A stretch of DNA of 64,000 nt from Gammaproteobacteria bacterium (GTDB lineage Bacteria > Pseudomonadota > Gammaproteobacteria > GCA-001735895): the NCBI GenBank assembly GCA_029862125.1, contig JAOTXY010000004.1:17122-81121 (forward strand), in the 5' to 3' direction. Made by a program: the position numbers and the translations under genes. The notes below the pieces were generated by a model that saw nothing but the letters and a program-made list of their open reading frames with translations, made no database searches and had not been told where the DNA came from. The first letter of the stretch is position 1. The number at the start of each line of letters is the position of its first letter. Positions 1 to 7,306 of this stretch are shown piece after piece.

Positions 1-1
1 G

Positions 2-433
2 TGGGATCTAAACGAAATTAAGGCTAATGGAATTACTGCAATCCTTTCGGTAAATAATGGGGACGCAGTTCATGAAACGATGCTTTCAAACCTGGGTATA
101 ACCTATTCAAGCATACCGATGTCTTCGAATGCGCCAGCCAGGAAAGGAGATAAGGAACTTTGTTTACAAAACCTGCCAAAAGCGATGGATTTTATCCGCA
201 GAAACATTAAGAAAGGCCCGATATTGATTCATTGCCGTTCCGGAAAGGACAGGACAGGTATGGTTATGGCTGCCTACTTAATTGAGTTTGAAGGATACGA
301 TGTACACAAATCCATGAAAGAAGTACTGGCTGTTCGGCCGATCGCATTTAGCGCGGAAGGCTGGAAGGAATTTGGCCTGGATGTCCTTAACCACTACAAA
401 ACACTGAACCAGGGGAGTAGCAATGAAAATTGA
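2..433 (+). CDS. Dual-specificity/tyrosine phosphatase-like protein (5' truncated by window edge)
   Basis: The reading frame is open from base 2, so the start lies left of the window. The visible 143 residues carry the phosphatase P-loop HCRSGKDRTG, a CX5R motif with catalytic Cys and Arg, preceded by a hydrophobic strand (GPILI) and followed by helix TGMVMAAYLI. This is the cysteine-based dual-specificity/tyrosine phosphatase fold, which removes phosphate from phosphotyrosine, phosphoserine/threonine or small phosphorylated ligands; the substrate here is unknown. An internal ATG at 80 exists, but the upstream residues (LNEIKANGITAILSV) match the usual N-terminal strand of the fold, so the gene is longer. 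The stop is 6 bases before the next gene, a GNAT acetyltransferase, suggesting co-transcription. Confidence 0.8.
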   Translation, partial: WDLNEIKANGITAILSVNNGDAVHETMLSNLGITYSSIPMSSNAPARKGDKELCLQNLPKAMDFIRRNIKKGPILIHCRSGKDRTGMVMAAYLIEFEGYDVHKSMKEVLAVRPIAFSAEGWKEFGLDVLNHYKTLNQGSSNEN

Positions 434-439
434 CGGAGG

Positions 440-940
440 ATGTCAGATATAAATATCCGCATCGTAAACGAACAAGACCTGGATCGATGTTACGAAATTG
501 AATCTGTTTCGTACTCGGGTGATGAGGCCGCTACCAAGGACAAGATTTTAAAGCGAATTAAGACCTACCCGGAAGGGTTCATTGTTTTAGAAAATGATGG
601 GGAGGTTATTGGTTTTATTAACTCCGGAGCCACTCAAAAGGTTGAACTATCGGACGAAGAATTTAAAGAGCTAGTCGGCCACGATCCTGAAGGTAAACAT
701 ATAGTCATTCTGTCAGTTGTTGTTCATCCCGATTTCCAGGGAAGGGGTATGGCCGGTAAACTCATGAATAGCTTTATAGACAAGATGAAAGCGCTTGGTA
801 AAACTGAGATCTTCCTGATTTGTCAACCAGAGCTAATCGGCATGTATGCAAGATACGGTTTTGTTAACCTGGGAAAATCGGCCTCGGACCATGGCGGTCT
901 GAGCTGGCATGAAATGTCATTATGCTTACAAGACAAATAG
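440..940 (+). CDS. GNAT family N-acetyltransferase
   Basis: The 166-residue protein fits a single GNAT domain. Motif A, VVVHPDFQGRGMAGKLM at about residues 93-109, contains the Q-x-x-G-x-G/A acetyl-CoA pyrophosphate loop, and the C-terminal part (YARYGFVNLG) matches the motif B end of the fold. It should transfer an acetyl group from acetyl-CoA to an amine; the acceptor cannot be told from sequence. The ATG follows GGAGG-like bases just after the phosphatase stop, so the two genes are probably translated from one message. Confidence 0.85.
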   Translation: MSDINIRIVNEQDLDRCYEIESVSYSGDEAATKDKILKRIKTYPEGFIVLENDGEVIGFINSGATQKVELSDEEFKELVGHDPEGKHIVILSVVVHPDFQGRGMAGKLMNSFIDKMKALGKTEIFLICQPELIGMYARYGFVNLGKSASDHGGLSWHEMSLCLQDK

Positions 941-1012
941 CAAGCGCATGCAGTCAGATTAAACTAAAGTCGGGCGTCTGATGTGAGCATTATTTAGCAA
1001 TTGGAGATACAA

Positions 1013-1282
1013 GTGGACAAGGCAATAGTCGGGGTTTTGGCAGTATTCGGTATCTTGCACCTGTTGCTGATAGTCGTGCCAATCAGCACTACTCTGCGAG
1101 CATCTATTTCCGTTAAAAGTAAAATATTTTGGTGTGCATTCCTTGTGCTCCTTCCATTTATTGGGGTGGCATATTTCCATTTTCGATTCAGGTCAAGCCT
1201 GTTTATGGGAAAACCTTATGAACCAAGTCCGCATGATTTAGGAGTGAGAAATCCGCCTGATTCACGAAAGGATAGAGATTGA
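1013..1282 (+). CDS. Small membrane protein, phospholipase D-nuclease N-terminal-like (PLDN_C)
   Basis: A small protein of 89 residues with two hydrophobic segments (about residues 5-24 and 38-56), followed by a polar tail. The layout and the WCAFLVLLPFIGVAYFHFRF stretch resemble the PLD-nuclease N-terminal/PLDN_C family of two-helix membrane proteins, which have no known enzymatic role by themselves. I chose the GTG at 1013 over the in-frame TTG at 1001 because GGAG at 1003-1006 sits six bases before the GTG. Family assignment is moderate; that it is a membrane protein is clear. Confidence 0.6.
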   Translation: MDKAIVGVLAVFGILHLLLIVVPISTTLRASISVKSKIFWCAFLVLLPFIGVAYFHFRFRSSLFMGKPYEPSPHDLGVRNPPDSRKDRD

Positions 1283-1355
1283 TCTGGAGGTCACATAACA
1301 AGCACATGCCACAGCACCCGACTAGAGCGGGCTGGGATATGAGCGGTAGGGGGTT

Positions 1356-1562
1356 ATGAAGCACCCTATTGTTGGATACCACAAGGATGAAGAGAACCAG
1401 TGGGTTGCGGAGTTGGCATGTGGGCACAATCAACATGTCCGAAACAATCCACCCCTGGTCAGCAGACCCTGGGTTGAATCAGAGCCCGGCAGAGAATCCA
1501 TGCTAGGTTATAAGTTGGATTGTAAAAAATGTGATGCGGATTTACCCGTAGACAATAAATGA
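1356..1562 (+). CDS. DUF3565 domain protein
   Basis: A 68-residue protein matching the DUF3565 pattern: WVAELACGHNQHVRNNPP, then RPWV, then a C-terminal LDCKKCD. The paired cysteines and the CGHxQH segment suggest a metal-binding site, probably zinc; this is inference. The function of the family is unknown. An AGGGGGTT sequence lies right before the ATG. It is followed 16 bases later by the YCII-like gene. Confidence 0.75.
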   Translation: MKHPIVGYHKDEENQWVAELACGHNQHVRNNPPLVSRPWVESEPGRESMLGYKLDCKKCDADLPVDNK

Positions 1563-1578
1563 AAAAGGAGAATTGTAA

Positions 1579-1896
1579 ATGGCTCAGTACCTCATTGTTT
1601 ATCTAGGTGGCGATCAGCCATCCAGCCCCGAAGAGGGCAAGCAGCATTTTTCGAAATATATGGCGTGGTTATCCTCGTTGGGCGACTCGGCGGTCAGTCC
1701 CGCCAATCCGCTTAAAAATACGAGCACAGTAAATACCGACGGTACTGTTACAGACGGGGGCGCAACGAAAATGTCCGGTTACACTATAATCGAAGCAGAT
1801 TCTATGGAAGCGGCACTGACGATTGCAAAGGCTTGCCCTTTCCTGGATATTGGAGGATCACTTGAGGTATCCGAGCTGGTTGAGATGCCAGTGTAA
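1579..1896 (+). CDS. YCII-related domain protein
   Basis: A 105-residue protein with the ferredoxin-like alpha/beta layout of YCII/DGPF proteins: N-terminal strand MAQYLIVYLGG, a helix SKYMAWLSSLG, a glycine-rich middle with the strand SGYTIIEADSMEAALTIAKACPFL, and a short final strand. Related proteins are small putative enzymes, some acting on chlorinated or keto compounds; the reaction here is unknown. A clear AGGAG lies before the ATG. It looks like an intact, separately translated gene. Confidence 0.75.
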   Translation: MAQYLIVYLGGDQPSSPEEGKQHFSKYMAWLSSLGDSAVSPANPLKNTSTVNTDGTVTDGGATKMSGYTIIEADSMEAALTIAKACPFLDIGGSLEVSELVEMPV

Positions 1897-1958
1897 AATT
1901 AAATACGATAACCGCATTAACCTGTGCCCCGGAATGGCACCACTTACGCTCTGTGTAT

Positions 1959-2330
1959 ATGGTGTCCGTTGATGCGAATCTTCAGGATAAAAACTTGGTG
2001 GGAAAGAAGCTGAACACAGGGCGAAACCCCAGCACCAAAGAGTTGCTCGAAGCTGAGCGGGTATTGAGCCTTCACCCACAGCAGAGAAAAACTCACCCGT
2101 CAGCTATTCCGGCAGATGTGAGTAAACTCGATCATATTAATACCTACGGATCATTGCCCGAATACTATGTAGATCAGCCATTCACCTGTCGGCAATGTGG
2201 CAAACATGAAATATGGAAAGCCAGGGATCAAAAATGGTATTACGAAGAAGCAAAGGGCCATATTGATGCAACTGCTGTTGAATGCCATGCATGTCGAAGT
2301 CGAAACAAGGAGAGGCATCAATTGAAATGA
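1959..2330 (+). CDS. Zinc-ribbon domain protein
   Basis: About 123 residues. The C-terminal half carries FTCRQCGKHEIW, then KWYYEEAKG, then VECHACRSRNK: two CxxC pairs spaced about 30 residues apart. This is the arrangement of the probable zinc-ribbon family (zf-trcl type), often found in small uncharacterised bacterial proteins. The N-terminal half is basic and unstructured-looking. The in-frame GTG at 1953 is an alternative start; neither start has a strong ribosome-binding site. Function unknown; nucleic-acid binding would be inference only. Confidence 0.65.
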   Translation: MVSVDANLQDKNLVGKKLNTGRNPSTKELLEAERVLSLHPQQRKTHPSAIPADVSKLDHINTYGSLPEYYVDQPFTCRQCGKHEIWKARDQKWYYEEAKGHIDATAVECHACRSRNKERHQLK

Positions 2331-2331
2331 A

Positions 2332-3108
2332 TTGCTGCCTGACCGGACGTATAACGTTTTGATAGCTTTACCGACCATTCTGCTCATTTGCGCAACAATA
2401 ATTTTCCTTGTCGCCGAACGAGTTTTTCCTGGAAGACCATTACCCCATTCAGCGGGTTGGTATATACGTTGCCTGTCAATAAACCTCGTGCAACTTGCCA
2501 TTACTCTCTTGTTCGGTGGATTATGGCTGGAGTGGCTTGGAGGAGAATCATTTTTTAACCTGGCCCAACTCGCATCTCCCTGGGTCGAGGGTTTTATTGG
2601 CTGGTTTATAGGAACATTTGTATTTTATTGGTGGCATCGGCTCAGGCATCAGAACAGGTTCTGGCAAGTTTTCCACCAGATTCACCATTCCGCCTCACGT
2701 ATCGAAGTACTTACCTCGTTTTATAAGCACCCGGTCGAAATTTTCGTAAATTCATTGCTTGCTGCAGTCATACTCTTTCCGTTACTCGGTGTCTCGTTAA
2801 TGGCGAGTTTTTGGTATAACTTTTTTGCGGCAACAGGTGAATACTTCTACCACGCAAATTTAAAGTCGCCGAATTGGATAAGGTATTTTATCCAGACACC
2901 TGAACTACATTCTGTGCATCATCAATACGATGTACATAAATATAATTTCAGTGACATACCGATTTGGGATCGTCTATTCGGCACTTACAAGGACTCCATA
3001 TCATTTACCGAAAGATGTGGATTTCCGGATGGCGCGGAACAGAGAATAGGCGAAATGTTACAATTCAAAGATGTCTATGAAATGAAAATACCTGACAGGC
3101 GTATATAG
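2332..3108 (+). CDS. Sterol desaturase / fatty acid hydroxylase superfamily membrane protein
   Basis: The 258-residue protein has several hydrophobic segments and the histidine clusters that bind the di-iron centre of this superfamily: HRLRH, HQIHHSA, and HSVHHQYDVHKYNFSD near the C-terminus. These integral membrane oxygenases hydroxylate or desaturate lipids or sterols; the substrate is not predictable here. The WWHRLRH and NFSDIPIWDRLFGTY stretches are typical of the family. The start is taken as the TTG one base after the preceding stop, with purine-rich bases (AAGGAGAGG) about 18 bases upstream, so a start somewhat further in is possible. Confidence 0.85.
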   Translation: MLPDRTYNVLIALPTILLICATIIFLVAERVFPGRPLPHSAGWYIRCLSINLVQLAITLLFGGLWLEWLGGESFFNLAQLASPWVEGFIGWFIGTFVFYWWHRLRHQNRFWQVFHQIHHSASRIEVLTSFYKHPVEIFVNSLLAAVILFPLLGVSLMASFWYNFFAATGEYFYHANLKSPNWIRYFIQTPELHSVHHQYDVHKYNFSDIPIWDRLFGTYKDSISFTERCGFPDGAEQRIGEMLQFKDVYEMKIPDRRI

Positions 3109-3132
3109 AAAGCCACTTAACAAGAGTTTGCG

Positions 3133-3405
3133 ATGTATCGACTATCCAGGTTTCTTTCCAAGGTGACGTAAAAATCAGCACTGTTAGCTATTAGTGTTAC
3201 CTATTTTGAATTCCCACCCATCGGTTACGAGGGAATGGTTTTTGTGAGTTCTGTCGGCGTGGTGCTTACTATTGGTTCAGGAGTACTGTCGTTGGCTCTT
3301 GCCACGATTCTGTTTATTAAAAAAACGTCGCCAAAACCGGTAAACGCAACCGTAGTATCCATCCTTTCAATTATTTTAGCGTTTGGCTATGTCTGGAACA
3401 TGTAA
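3133..3405 (+). pseudogene. Small two-helix membrane protein gene with in-frame TAA
   Basis: From the ATG at 3133 the frame reads twelve codons (MYRLSRFLSKVT), meets TAA at 3169-3171, and then stays open in the same frame to a stop at 3403-3405. The downstream part encodes two hydrophobic helices (SVGVVLTIGSGVLSLALATI and a later ATVVSILSIILAFGYVW) separated by a short lysine/proline loop. Either the gene has been broken by a nonsense change at codon 13, or a shorter protein of 56 residues starts at the ATG at 3235. It fills most of an otherwise empty 380-base gap. Confidence 0.4.
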
Positions 3406-3489
3406 AAGGGCAAGGACGAGTTACCGATCCAGAACATTGGTGCCATGATATAGAGCCTTAATATAGTTCGGCCAAATTGCTTAACATCC

Positions 3490-3753
3490 ATGAACATACT
3501 TAAATATACCGCGTTCCTGTTTTTAGGTTTTTCGTTTGCAGGCTTTTTGTGCGTAGCCTGGCTTTTAATCGTGGTTCCGACATCCAGTTTCGATACACAG
3601 GGGCCGGGCCTGATGGGCGCAATCGTTATGTTCGCCGCTCAAATATTCGGATTCGTCGGTATATTTTTGTTCGCGGTATGGATTGCAATTTCCGCTTACC
3701 GGGGTTCCTGGAAAAATAATGATAAAATACAGCCTGCTAAAAAATCGAAATGA
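3490..3753 (+). CDS. Small two-helix membrane protein of unknown function
   Basis: 87 residues with two long hydrophobic segments (about residues 6-28 and 38-65) and a short basic C-terminal tail ending KKSK. No family is recognised. Its layout resembles the broken small membrane gene just upstream and the two-helix protein at 1013-1282, so this stretch holds several unrelated or distantly related mini-membrane proteins. The ATG lacks a strong ribosome-binding site. The coding status is supported by codon structure and consistent hydrophobic pattern only. Confidence 0.5.
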   Translation: MNILKYTAFLFLGFSFAGFLCVAWLLIVVPTSSFDTQGPGLMGAIVMFAAQIFGFVGIFLFAVWIAISAYRGSWKNNDKIQPAKKSK

Positions 3754-3795
3754 ATTATCAAAAAGTGTGGCTAAGAAAATTGGCAAACTGGAGTC

Positions 3796-4122
3796 ATGAG
3801 CTTACAGGCACCAAGAGATACTGAAGGATACCTGATAAATCCCGGTGACTGGACTGAGGAAATTGCCATTGAGCTCGCGACCGAAGAAGGGGTTGAATTA
3901 AATGACACTTACTGGTCGGTTCTTAAGTTTATGAGGGCGTATTACGACGAACATAACATTGCCCCGGATGTTCGTCACCTGATCAAGCACCTGGCAGATC
4001 AAAAGCAATGCGAAAAAAGAAAAGCAAAAAAACTTGTTTTTAAATTGTTTCCATACGGATATGTTAAACAGGCGTGTAAAATTGCCGGCATGAAAAGACC
4101 GCGCGCATGGAGCACAGGCTAA
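3796..4122 (+). CDS. DsrC/TusE family sulfur-carrier-like protein lacking the penultimate cysteine
   Basis: The 108-residue protein matches DsrC/TusE along its length: DTEGYLINPGDW near the N-terminus, a YWSVLKFMRAYY helix, APDVRHLIK, and the C-terminal arm LFPYGYVKQACKIAG. In DsrC two cysteines of the arm carry sulfur: CysA (here Cys94) and a penultimate CysB eleven residues on. Here the CysB position is Trp105 and the chain ends RAWSTG, so CysB is missing. TusE, used in tRNA 2-thiolation, has only CysB, the opposite pattern. Homologues lacking one or both cysteines have been proposed to be regulatory rather than sulfur carriers. GGAG precedes the ATG. No dsr or tus genes lie nearby. Confidence 0.85.
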   Translation: MSLQAPRDTEGYLINPGDWTEEIAIELATEEGVELNDTYWSVLKFMRAYYDEHNIAPDVRHLIKHLADQKQCEKRKAKKLVFKLFPYGYVKQACKIAGMKRPRAWSTG

Positions 4123-4237
4123 AAATTACCTGTCCAGCACGAACCGGCGGACTGAACAACTGCCCGCTAAAGCTTGCGCAAGCGGATGAGACCCTGGGAT
4201 TGTTGCAGTCAGAACCGATGTGCGATGAGGAACAGTC

Positions 4238-4474
4238 ATGAAGAAACTTAAAAATGAAAAAGAGATGCTCAAAAAAGCAATTATCGAAGGCGTTAAGTAC
4301 GGAGAGAAAAGAGGCGTGGTCGAGTTTGAACCCACCGACTCGGCAAACGAAAAAATTGAGTACATATATCGGCTACTGGTGCACGATAAAGTAATCCAGC
4401 CTATTCCACAGGATCAGATTTCACAAAAATCAATGATGCATAAACTGGCAATATGGGCCTCAAGACTGGAATAG
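4238..4474 (+). CDS. DUF5062-like small protein
   Basis: 78 residues, highly charged at the N-terminus (KKLKNEKEMLKKA), followed by GVKYGEKRGVVEFEPTDSANEKIEYIYRLLVHDK written here only in outline. The sequence strongly resembles the DUF5062 family of short proteins in Vibrio and other Gammaproteobacteria, from memory. Function unknown. A good ribosome-binding site (AGGAAC) lies before the ATG. Confidence 0.6.
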   Translation: MKKLKNEKEMLKKAIIEGVKYGEKRGVVEFEPTDSANEKIEYIYRLLVHDKVIQPIPQDQISQKSMMHKLAIWASRLE

Positions 4475-4498
4475 GTTCAATTCCATGTGCAAAGCCGT

Positions 4499-4939
4499 AT
4501 GAAAAATTTTGTCATCAGAACATTTCGCTCCGACGACGAACCTGATGTCATCGATCTATGGCGTCAGTGCGGGTTAATCGTCCCCTGGAACAATCCCGAG
4601 ACTGATATTCAGCGAAAACTTTCAACTTCTCCCGACCTGTTTTATGTCGGATTACTCGATGACGAACTGATCGCAAGCTGCATGGCAGGGTATGATGGTC
4701 ATCGCGGCTGGATTTATTTCCTCGCAGTGAAAGACGCCTGTCAACGCAAAGGTTTTGCCTCAATGCTCGTAGATCACGCCGAATCAGAACTGATTAAGCT
4801 GGGTTGCCCGAAGGTAGAACTAATGGTCAGAAAGACTAACGAAAATGTTATTTCGTTTTACCAGAGTGCCGGCTATGACATTGACCCGGTCATGGTACTG
4901 AGCAAGCGGTTGATACAAGATGAACCGCATGACTACTAA
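4499..4939 (+). CDS. ypeA: YpeA family GNAT acetyltransferase
   Basis: 146 residues closely following Escherichia coli YpeA: LWRQCGLIVPWNNPETDI, then AGYDGHRGWIYFLAV, then a motif A loop with QRKGFAS, and a C-terminus ending LSKRLIQDE. It should be an acetyl-CoA dependent N-acetyltransferase; the acceptor is unknown in the family. An in-frame GTG at 4487 would add four residues, but the ATG at 4499 aligns better with the family start. The end overlaps the next gene (DUF1415) by about 20 bases, indicating translational coupling. Confidence 0.85.
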   Translation: MKNFVIRTFRSDDEPDVIDLWRQCGLIVPWNNPETDIQRKLSTSPDLFYVGLLDDELIASCMAGYDGHRGWIYFLAVKDACQRKGFASMLVDHAESELIKLGCPKVELMVRKTNENVISFYQSAGYDIDPVMVLSKRLIQDEPHDY

Positions 4940-5492
4940 CAACGATGAGGTAATCAGGTCGGTTCAAAACTGGGTGGAATCTTTTGTTGTAGATTTGAAT
5001 CTATGCCCGTTTGCCAAGAGCGTGCTGGCAGATAGCCGGGTACGTTTTACCGTGGCAGGTGCAGCGACCGAAGAACAGTTACTAACCGCGTTGCAAGTTG
5101 AACTGGAACTGCTAAGTCGCGACCCATCGATCGAAACCACGCTGCTGATTCACCCCGGGGTATTACAAGACTATTACGACTACAACCAGTTCCTGGATAG
5201 CGCCGATCAATTACTGCTGCAACTGAAACTGGAGGGTATCTACCAGGTCGCGAGCTTCCACCCGGATTACCAGTTTGGCGGCACCGCCCCGGATGATGTA
5301 GAAAACTATACGAACCGATCACCCTATCCCGTTTTGCACCTGATTAGAGAAGCAAGCCTTGAGCGAGCCCTTGCCGAATTCCCAGATGCAGATCAAATCC
5401 CTTCGCGTAACATTGCATTGATGAAAAGCCTGGGCCAGGACAGGTTAGCCATTTTAACGCGGGTATTCTCTGGCGATGAAGAGTCAAAATGA
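4920..5492 (+). CDS. DUF1415 family protein
   Basis: 190 residues with the family signature: VQNWVESFVVDLNLCPFA near the N-terminus, LLIHPGVLQDYYDYN in the middle, and ASFHPDYQFGG followed by NRSPYPVLHLIRE. The conserved Cys in LCPFA and the His/Asp residues of FHPDYQF look like an active or metal-binding site, but the family's function is unknown. The ATG at 4920 overlaps the end of ypeA; a second ATG at 4929 is possible. Confidence 0.85.
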   Translation: MNRMTTNNDEVIRSVQNWVESFVVDLNLCPFAKSVLADSRVRFTVAGAATEEQLLTALQVELELLSRDPSIETTLLIHPGVLQDYYDYNQFLDSADQLLLQLKLEGIYQVASFHPDYQFGGTAPDDVENYTNRSPYPVLHLIREASLERALAEFPDADQIPSRNIALMKSLGQDRLAILTRVFSGDEESK

Positions 5493-5576
5493 TTGATAAT
5501 AGGCAGCGGATGATCGAGCTAGAACTTTTGCCGATTATTCATCATTCTTGATAACGAAGAGATACTGGAGAAAGAC

Positions 5577-5864
5577 ATGGCAAACGAAGGCTATCACGAA
5601 CCCATTGGCGAACTAACCGATGAAACCAGGGATATGCACAGAGCGATAACCTCGCTGATGGAAGAGCTGGAAGCAGTTGACTGGTATAACCAACGCGTTG
5701 ATGCCTGTAAGAACAACGAACTTAAAGCAATCCTTGCACACAACCGCGACGAGGAAAAGGAACATGCGGCAATGGTACTTGAATGGATTCGCCGACAGGA
5801 CCCGACATTCGATAAAGAGCTTAAAGACTACCTCTTCACCGAGGATGAGATTGCCCACGGATAA
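5577..5864 (+). CDS. Encapsulated-ferritin (EncFtn) type ferroxidase, encapsulin-free locus
   Basis: The 95-residue, two-helix protein closely matches the EncFtn family, which forms a ring of dimers and oxidises Fe(II) to Fe(III) at di-iron centres shared between subunits. Matching regions are HEPIGEL, HRAITSLMEELEAVDWYNQR, and ILAHNRDEEKEHAAMVLEW. By comparison with Rhodospirillum rubrum EncFtn the iron ligands are Glu30, Glu60 and His63, with entry-site acids Glu29 and Glu32. The usual C-terminal encapsulation peptide is absent: the chain stops at FTEDEIAHG. No encapsulin gene lies in this window. A strong GGAG precedes the ATG. It is followed 42 bases later by an unknown gene. Confidence 0.88.
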   Translation: MANEGYHEPIGELTDETRDMHRAITSLMEELEAVDWYNQRVDACKNNELKAILAHNRDEEKEHAAMVLEWIRRQDPTFDKELKDYLFTEDEIAHG

Positions 5865-5906
5865 ATTATTGCAGGTACAAGATTACGGGCAACGGCAGGA
5901 CGAATC

Positions 5907-6437
5907 ATGTTTTCCATAGAATCGTGCGAGCTTCCACAAGAAGCGCTGCTGAATAGCTACTCTGACAGTGGCGCCTACACGGATTGTTATCGCACCGAAG
6001 TGCCCGGGAGCGTCACGAATACACAGTATGTCAGCGCCTTCTATACCACTTCACTCTTCAAGTTAGAACGCATGATACTGGCCAGGTTTGTATCAAAACC
6101 CTCAACTGATCGCGAGGTGGAACAATTGGCAGCAGGTTCGACCAACCTGTTTGCTGCCTGGCAGGTGGAAAGCAGAGTCGAAAACCAATTGTTAATGTCC
6201 GATTTCCGCGGCCGCACCAGGTCCTGGTTCATGGCGCTTCCAGCTGGCGAAGATAACGACTCAGGGACGCATCTATATTTCGGCTCCGCGGTCACGACGG
6301 TACCAGATCAAAAAACAGGCAAGATGACGCTAGGCAACGGATTTCGCGTCCTGCTCGGTTTTCATAAAATTTACTCGCAGCTGCTCTTATACTCGGCCAG
6401 GTTACGCCTCAAGGCGCACTCGGGCGGAAAGGGCTAA
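5907..6437 (+). CDS. Protein of unknown function between EncFtn and an EEP-family gene
   Basis: 176 residues, not recognised. It has no clear membrane segments or signal peptide. It contains a likely beta-rich core (RSWFMALPAGEDNDSG, THLYFGSAVTTV) and a hydrophobic C-terminal helix (LLGFHKIYSQLLLYSARLRL). AGGA lies before the ATG. Its stop is three bases before the EEP-family gene, so the two are almost certainly co-transcribed, perhaps with the upstream EncFtn-type gene. No function can be assigned. Confidence 0.65.
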   Translation: MFSIESCELPQEALLNSYSDSGAYTDCYRTEVPGSVTNTQYVSAFYTTSLFKLERMILARFVSKPSTDREVEQLAAGSTNLFAAWQVESRVENQLLMSDFRGRTRSWFMALPAGEDNDSGTHLYFGSAVTTVPDQKTGKMTLGNGFRVLLGFHKIYSQLLLYSARLRLKAHSGGKG

Positions 6438-6440
6438 AGC

Positions 6441-7199
6441 ATGCGCATCGTGTCCTGGAATATCCGCGCCGGCAGCGGTAAACGCGCAACCGGGGTACTG
6501 GCGCAATTGCTTGCATGGCAGCCTGAAATTATCGGACTAAGCGAATTTCGCGGTACCAGTGCAAGCCAGTGGCTGGCATGCGAACTGGAGGTAGCCGGAT
6601 ATTGCTACCAGCTGAGCAGTATTAACCCGAGACTGCCCGCCAAAAACGCACTCCTTCTGGCCAGCCGATATCCCCTGCAGGCAATCAAGACAAGGGGAAT
6701 GCCGCGTGTTCGTGAACGCTGGCTGATGGCCGCTGTTGATACCCAACCCGCATTGACGCTCGGCCTTATGCATGTGCCGAACTACACTGCGCCAGGTTTG
6801 AAATATCCATTCCTGGCCTCGCTGTTGAAGATGGTTAAGAAATGGAATCAGGGGCCGGGGCTCTTAATGGGAGACACTAACTGCGGTAAGCGCGGTCTTG
6901 ACGAGGAAAAGCCACAGGGTCCCAGGTTTCAGCGCGAACATGACTGGATCGTCGACATGGAGCAGCATGGCTTTGCAGATGCTTTTCGCCACCTTCACGG
7001 AGATCGCCGCGAGTACACCTGGTATTCGCACCGTAATAACGGATTTCGGCTCGACCACGCTTTTTGCAGTCCGCAGCTGGTGCCAGCGATTGCAGGCCTG
7101 CAACATGCCTGGGGCAGTGACTCGGGACATTCCCATCGCCGTGATGCGCTGAGCGATCACGCGGCTGTGCTGATTGACCTCGAAACCGACAAAATTTAA
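6441..7199 (+). CDS. Endonuclease/exonuclease/phosphatase (EEP) family hydrolase
   Basis: 252 residues with the EEP fold signature: MRIVSWNIRAG at the N-terminus, EIIGLSEFRG carrying the metal-binding Glu, GLLMGDTNCG with the catalytic Asp-x-Asn, TWYSHRNNGFRLDHAF near residue 195-210, and the C-terminal LSDHAAVLIDL with Asp-His. These are metal-dependent phosphodiester or phosphomonoester hydrolases acting on nucleic acids or phosphoinositides and similar substrates; which one cannot be told. No signal peptide is visible, so it is probably cytoplasmic. GGAAAGGG precedes the ATG. Confidence 0.85.
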   Translation: MRIVSWNIRAGSGKRATGVLAQLLAWQPEIIGLSEFRGTSASQWLACELEVAGYCYQLSSINPRLPAKNALLLASRYPLQAIKTRGMPRVRERWLMAAVDTQPALTLGLMHVPNYTAPGLKYPFLASLLKMVKKWNQGPGLLMGDTNCGKRGLDEEKPQGPRFQREHDWIVDMEQHGFADAFRHLHGDRREYTWYSHRNNGFRLDHAFCSPQLVPAIAGLQHAWGSDSGHSHRRDALSDHAAVLIDLETDKI

Positions 7200-7200
7200 C

Positions 7201-7299
7201 TCCGGTTAAAGTTGAGTTAGCATTACCAAGGACCGAACAAAGCTATTCGGGAATATGGCCCAACGGCGATACAGCCCGAAAGTTCGATTTTTAACCGGA
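7201..7299. repeat. Spacer bounded by a 10-bp perfect inverted repeat
   Basis: TCCGGTTAAA at 7201-7210 is the exact reverse complement of TTTAACCGGA at 7290-7299, enclosing about 80 bases between the EEP and isochorismatase-like genes. It could be a small palindromic element or transcript-level structure; a single copy in the window does not decide. Confidence 0.35.
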
Positions 7300-7306
7300 C
7301 TCAAGA

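Noticed and set aside
4172..4183. Palindrome GCTTGCGCAAGC as a terminator or operator
   Set aside because: A 12-base palindrome with no T-run and no repeated partner is expected by chance or as a minor repeat fragment.
5493..5576. Fur box upstream of the EncFtn gene
   Set aside because: Only a partial GATAAT match; too weak to claim iron regulation.
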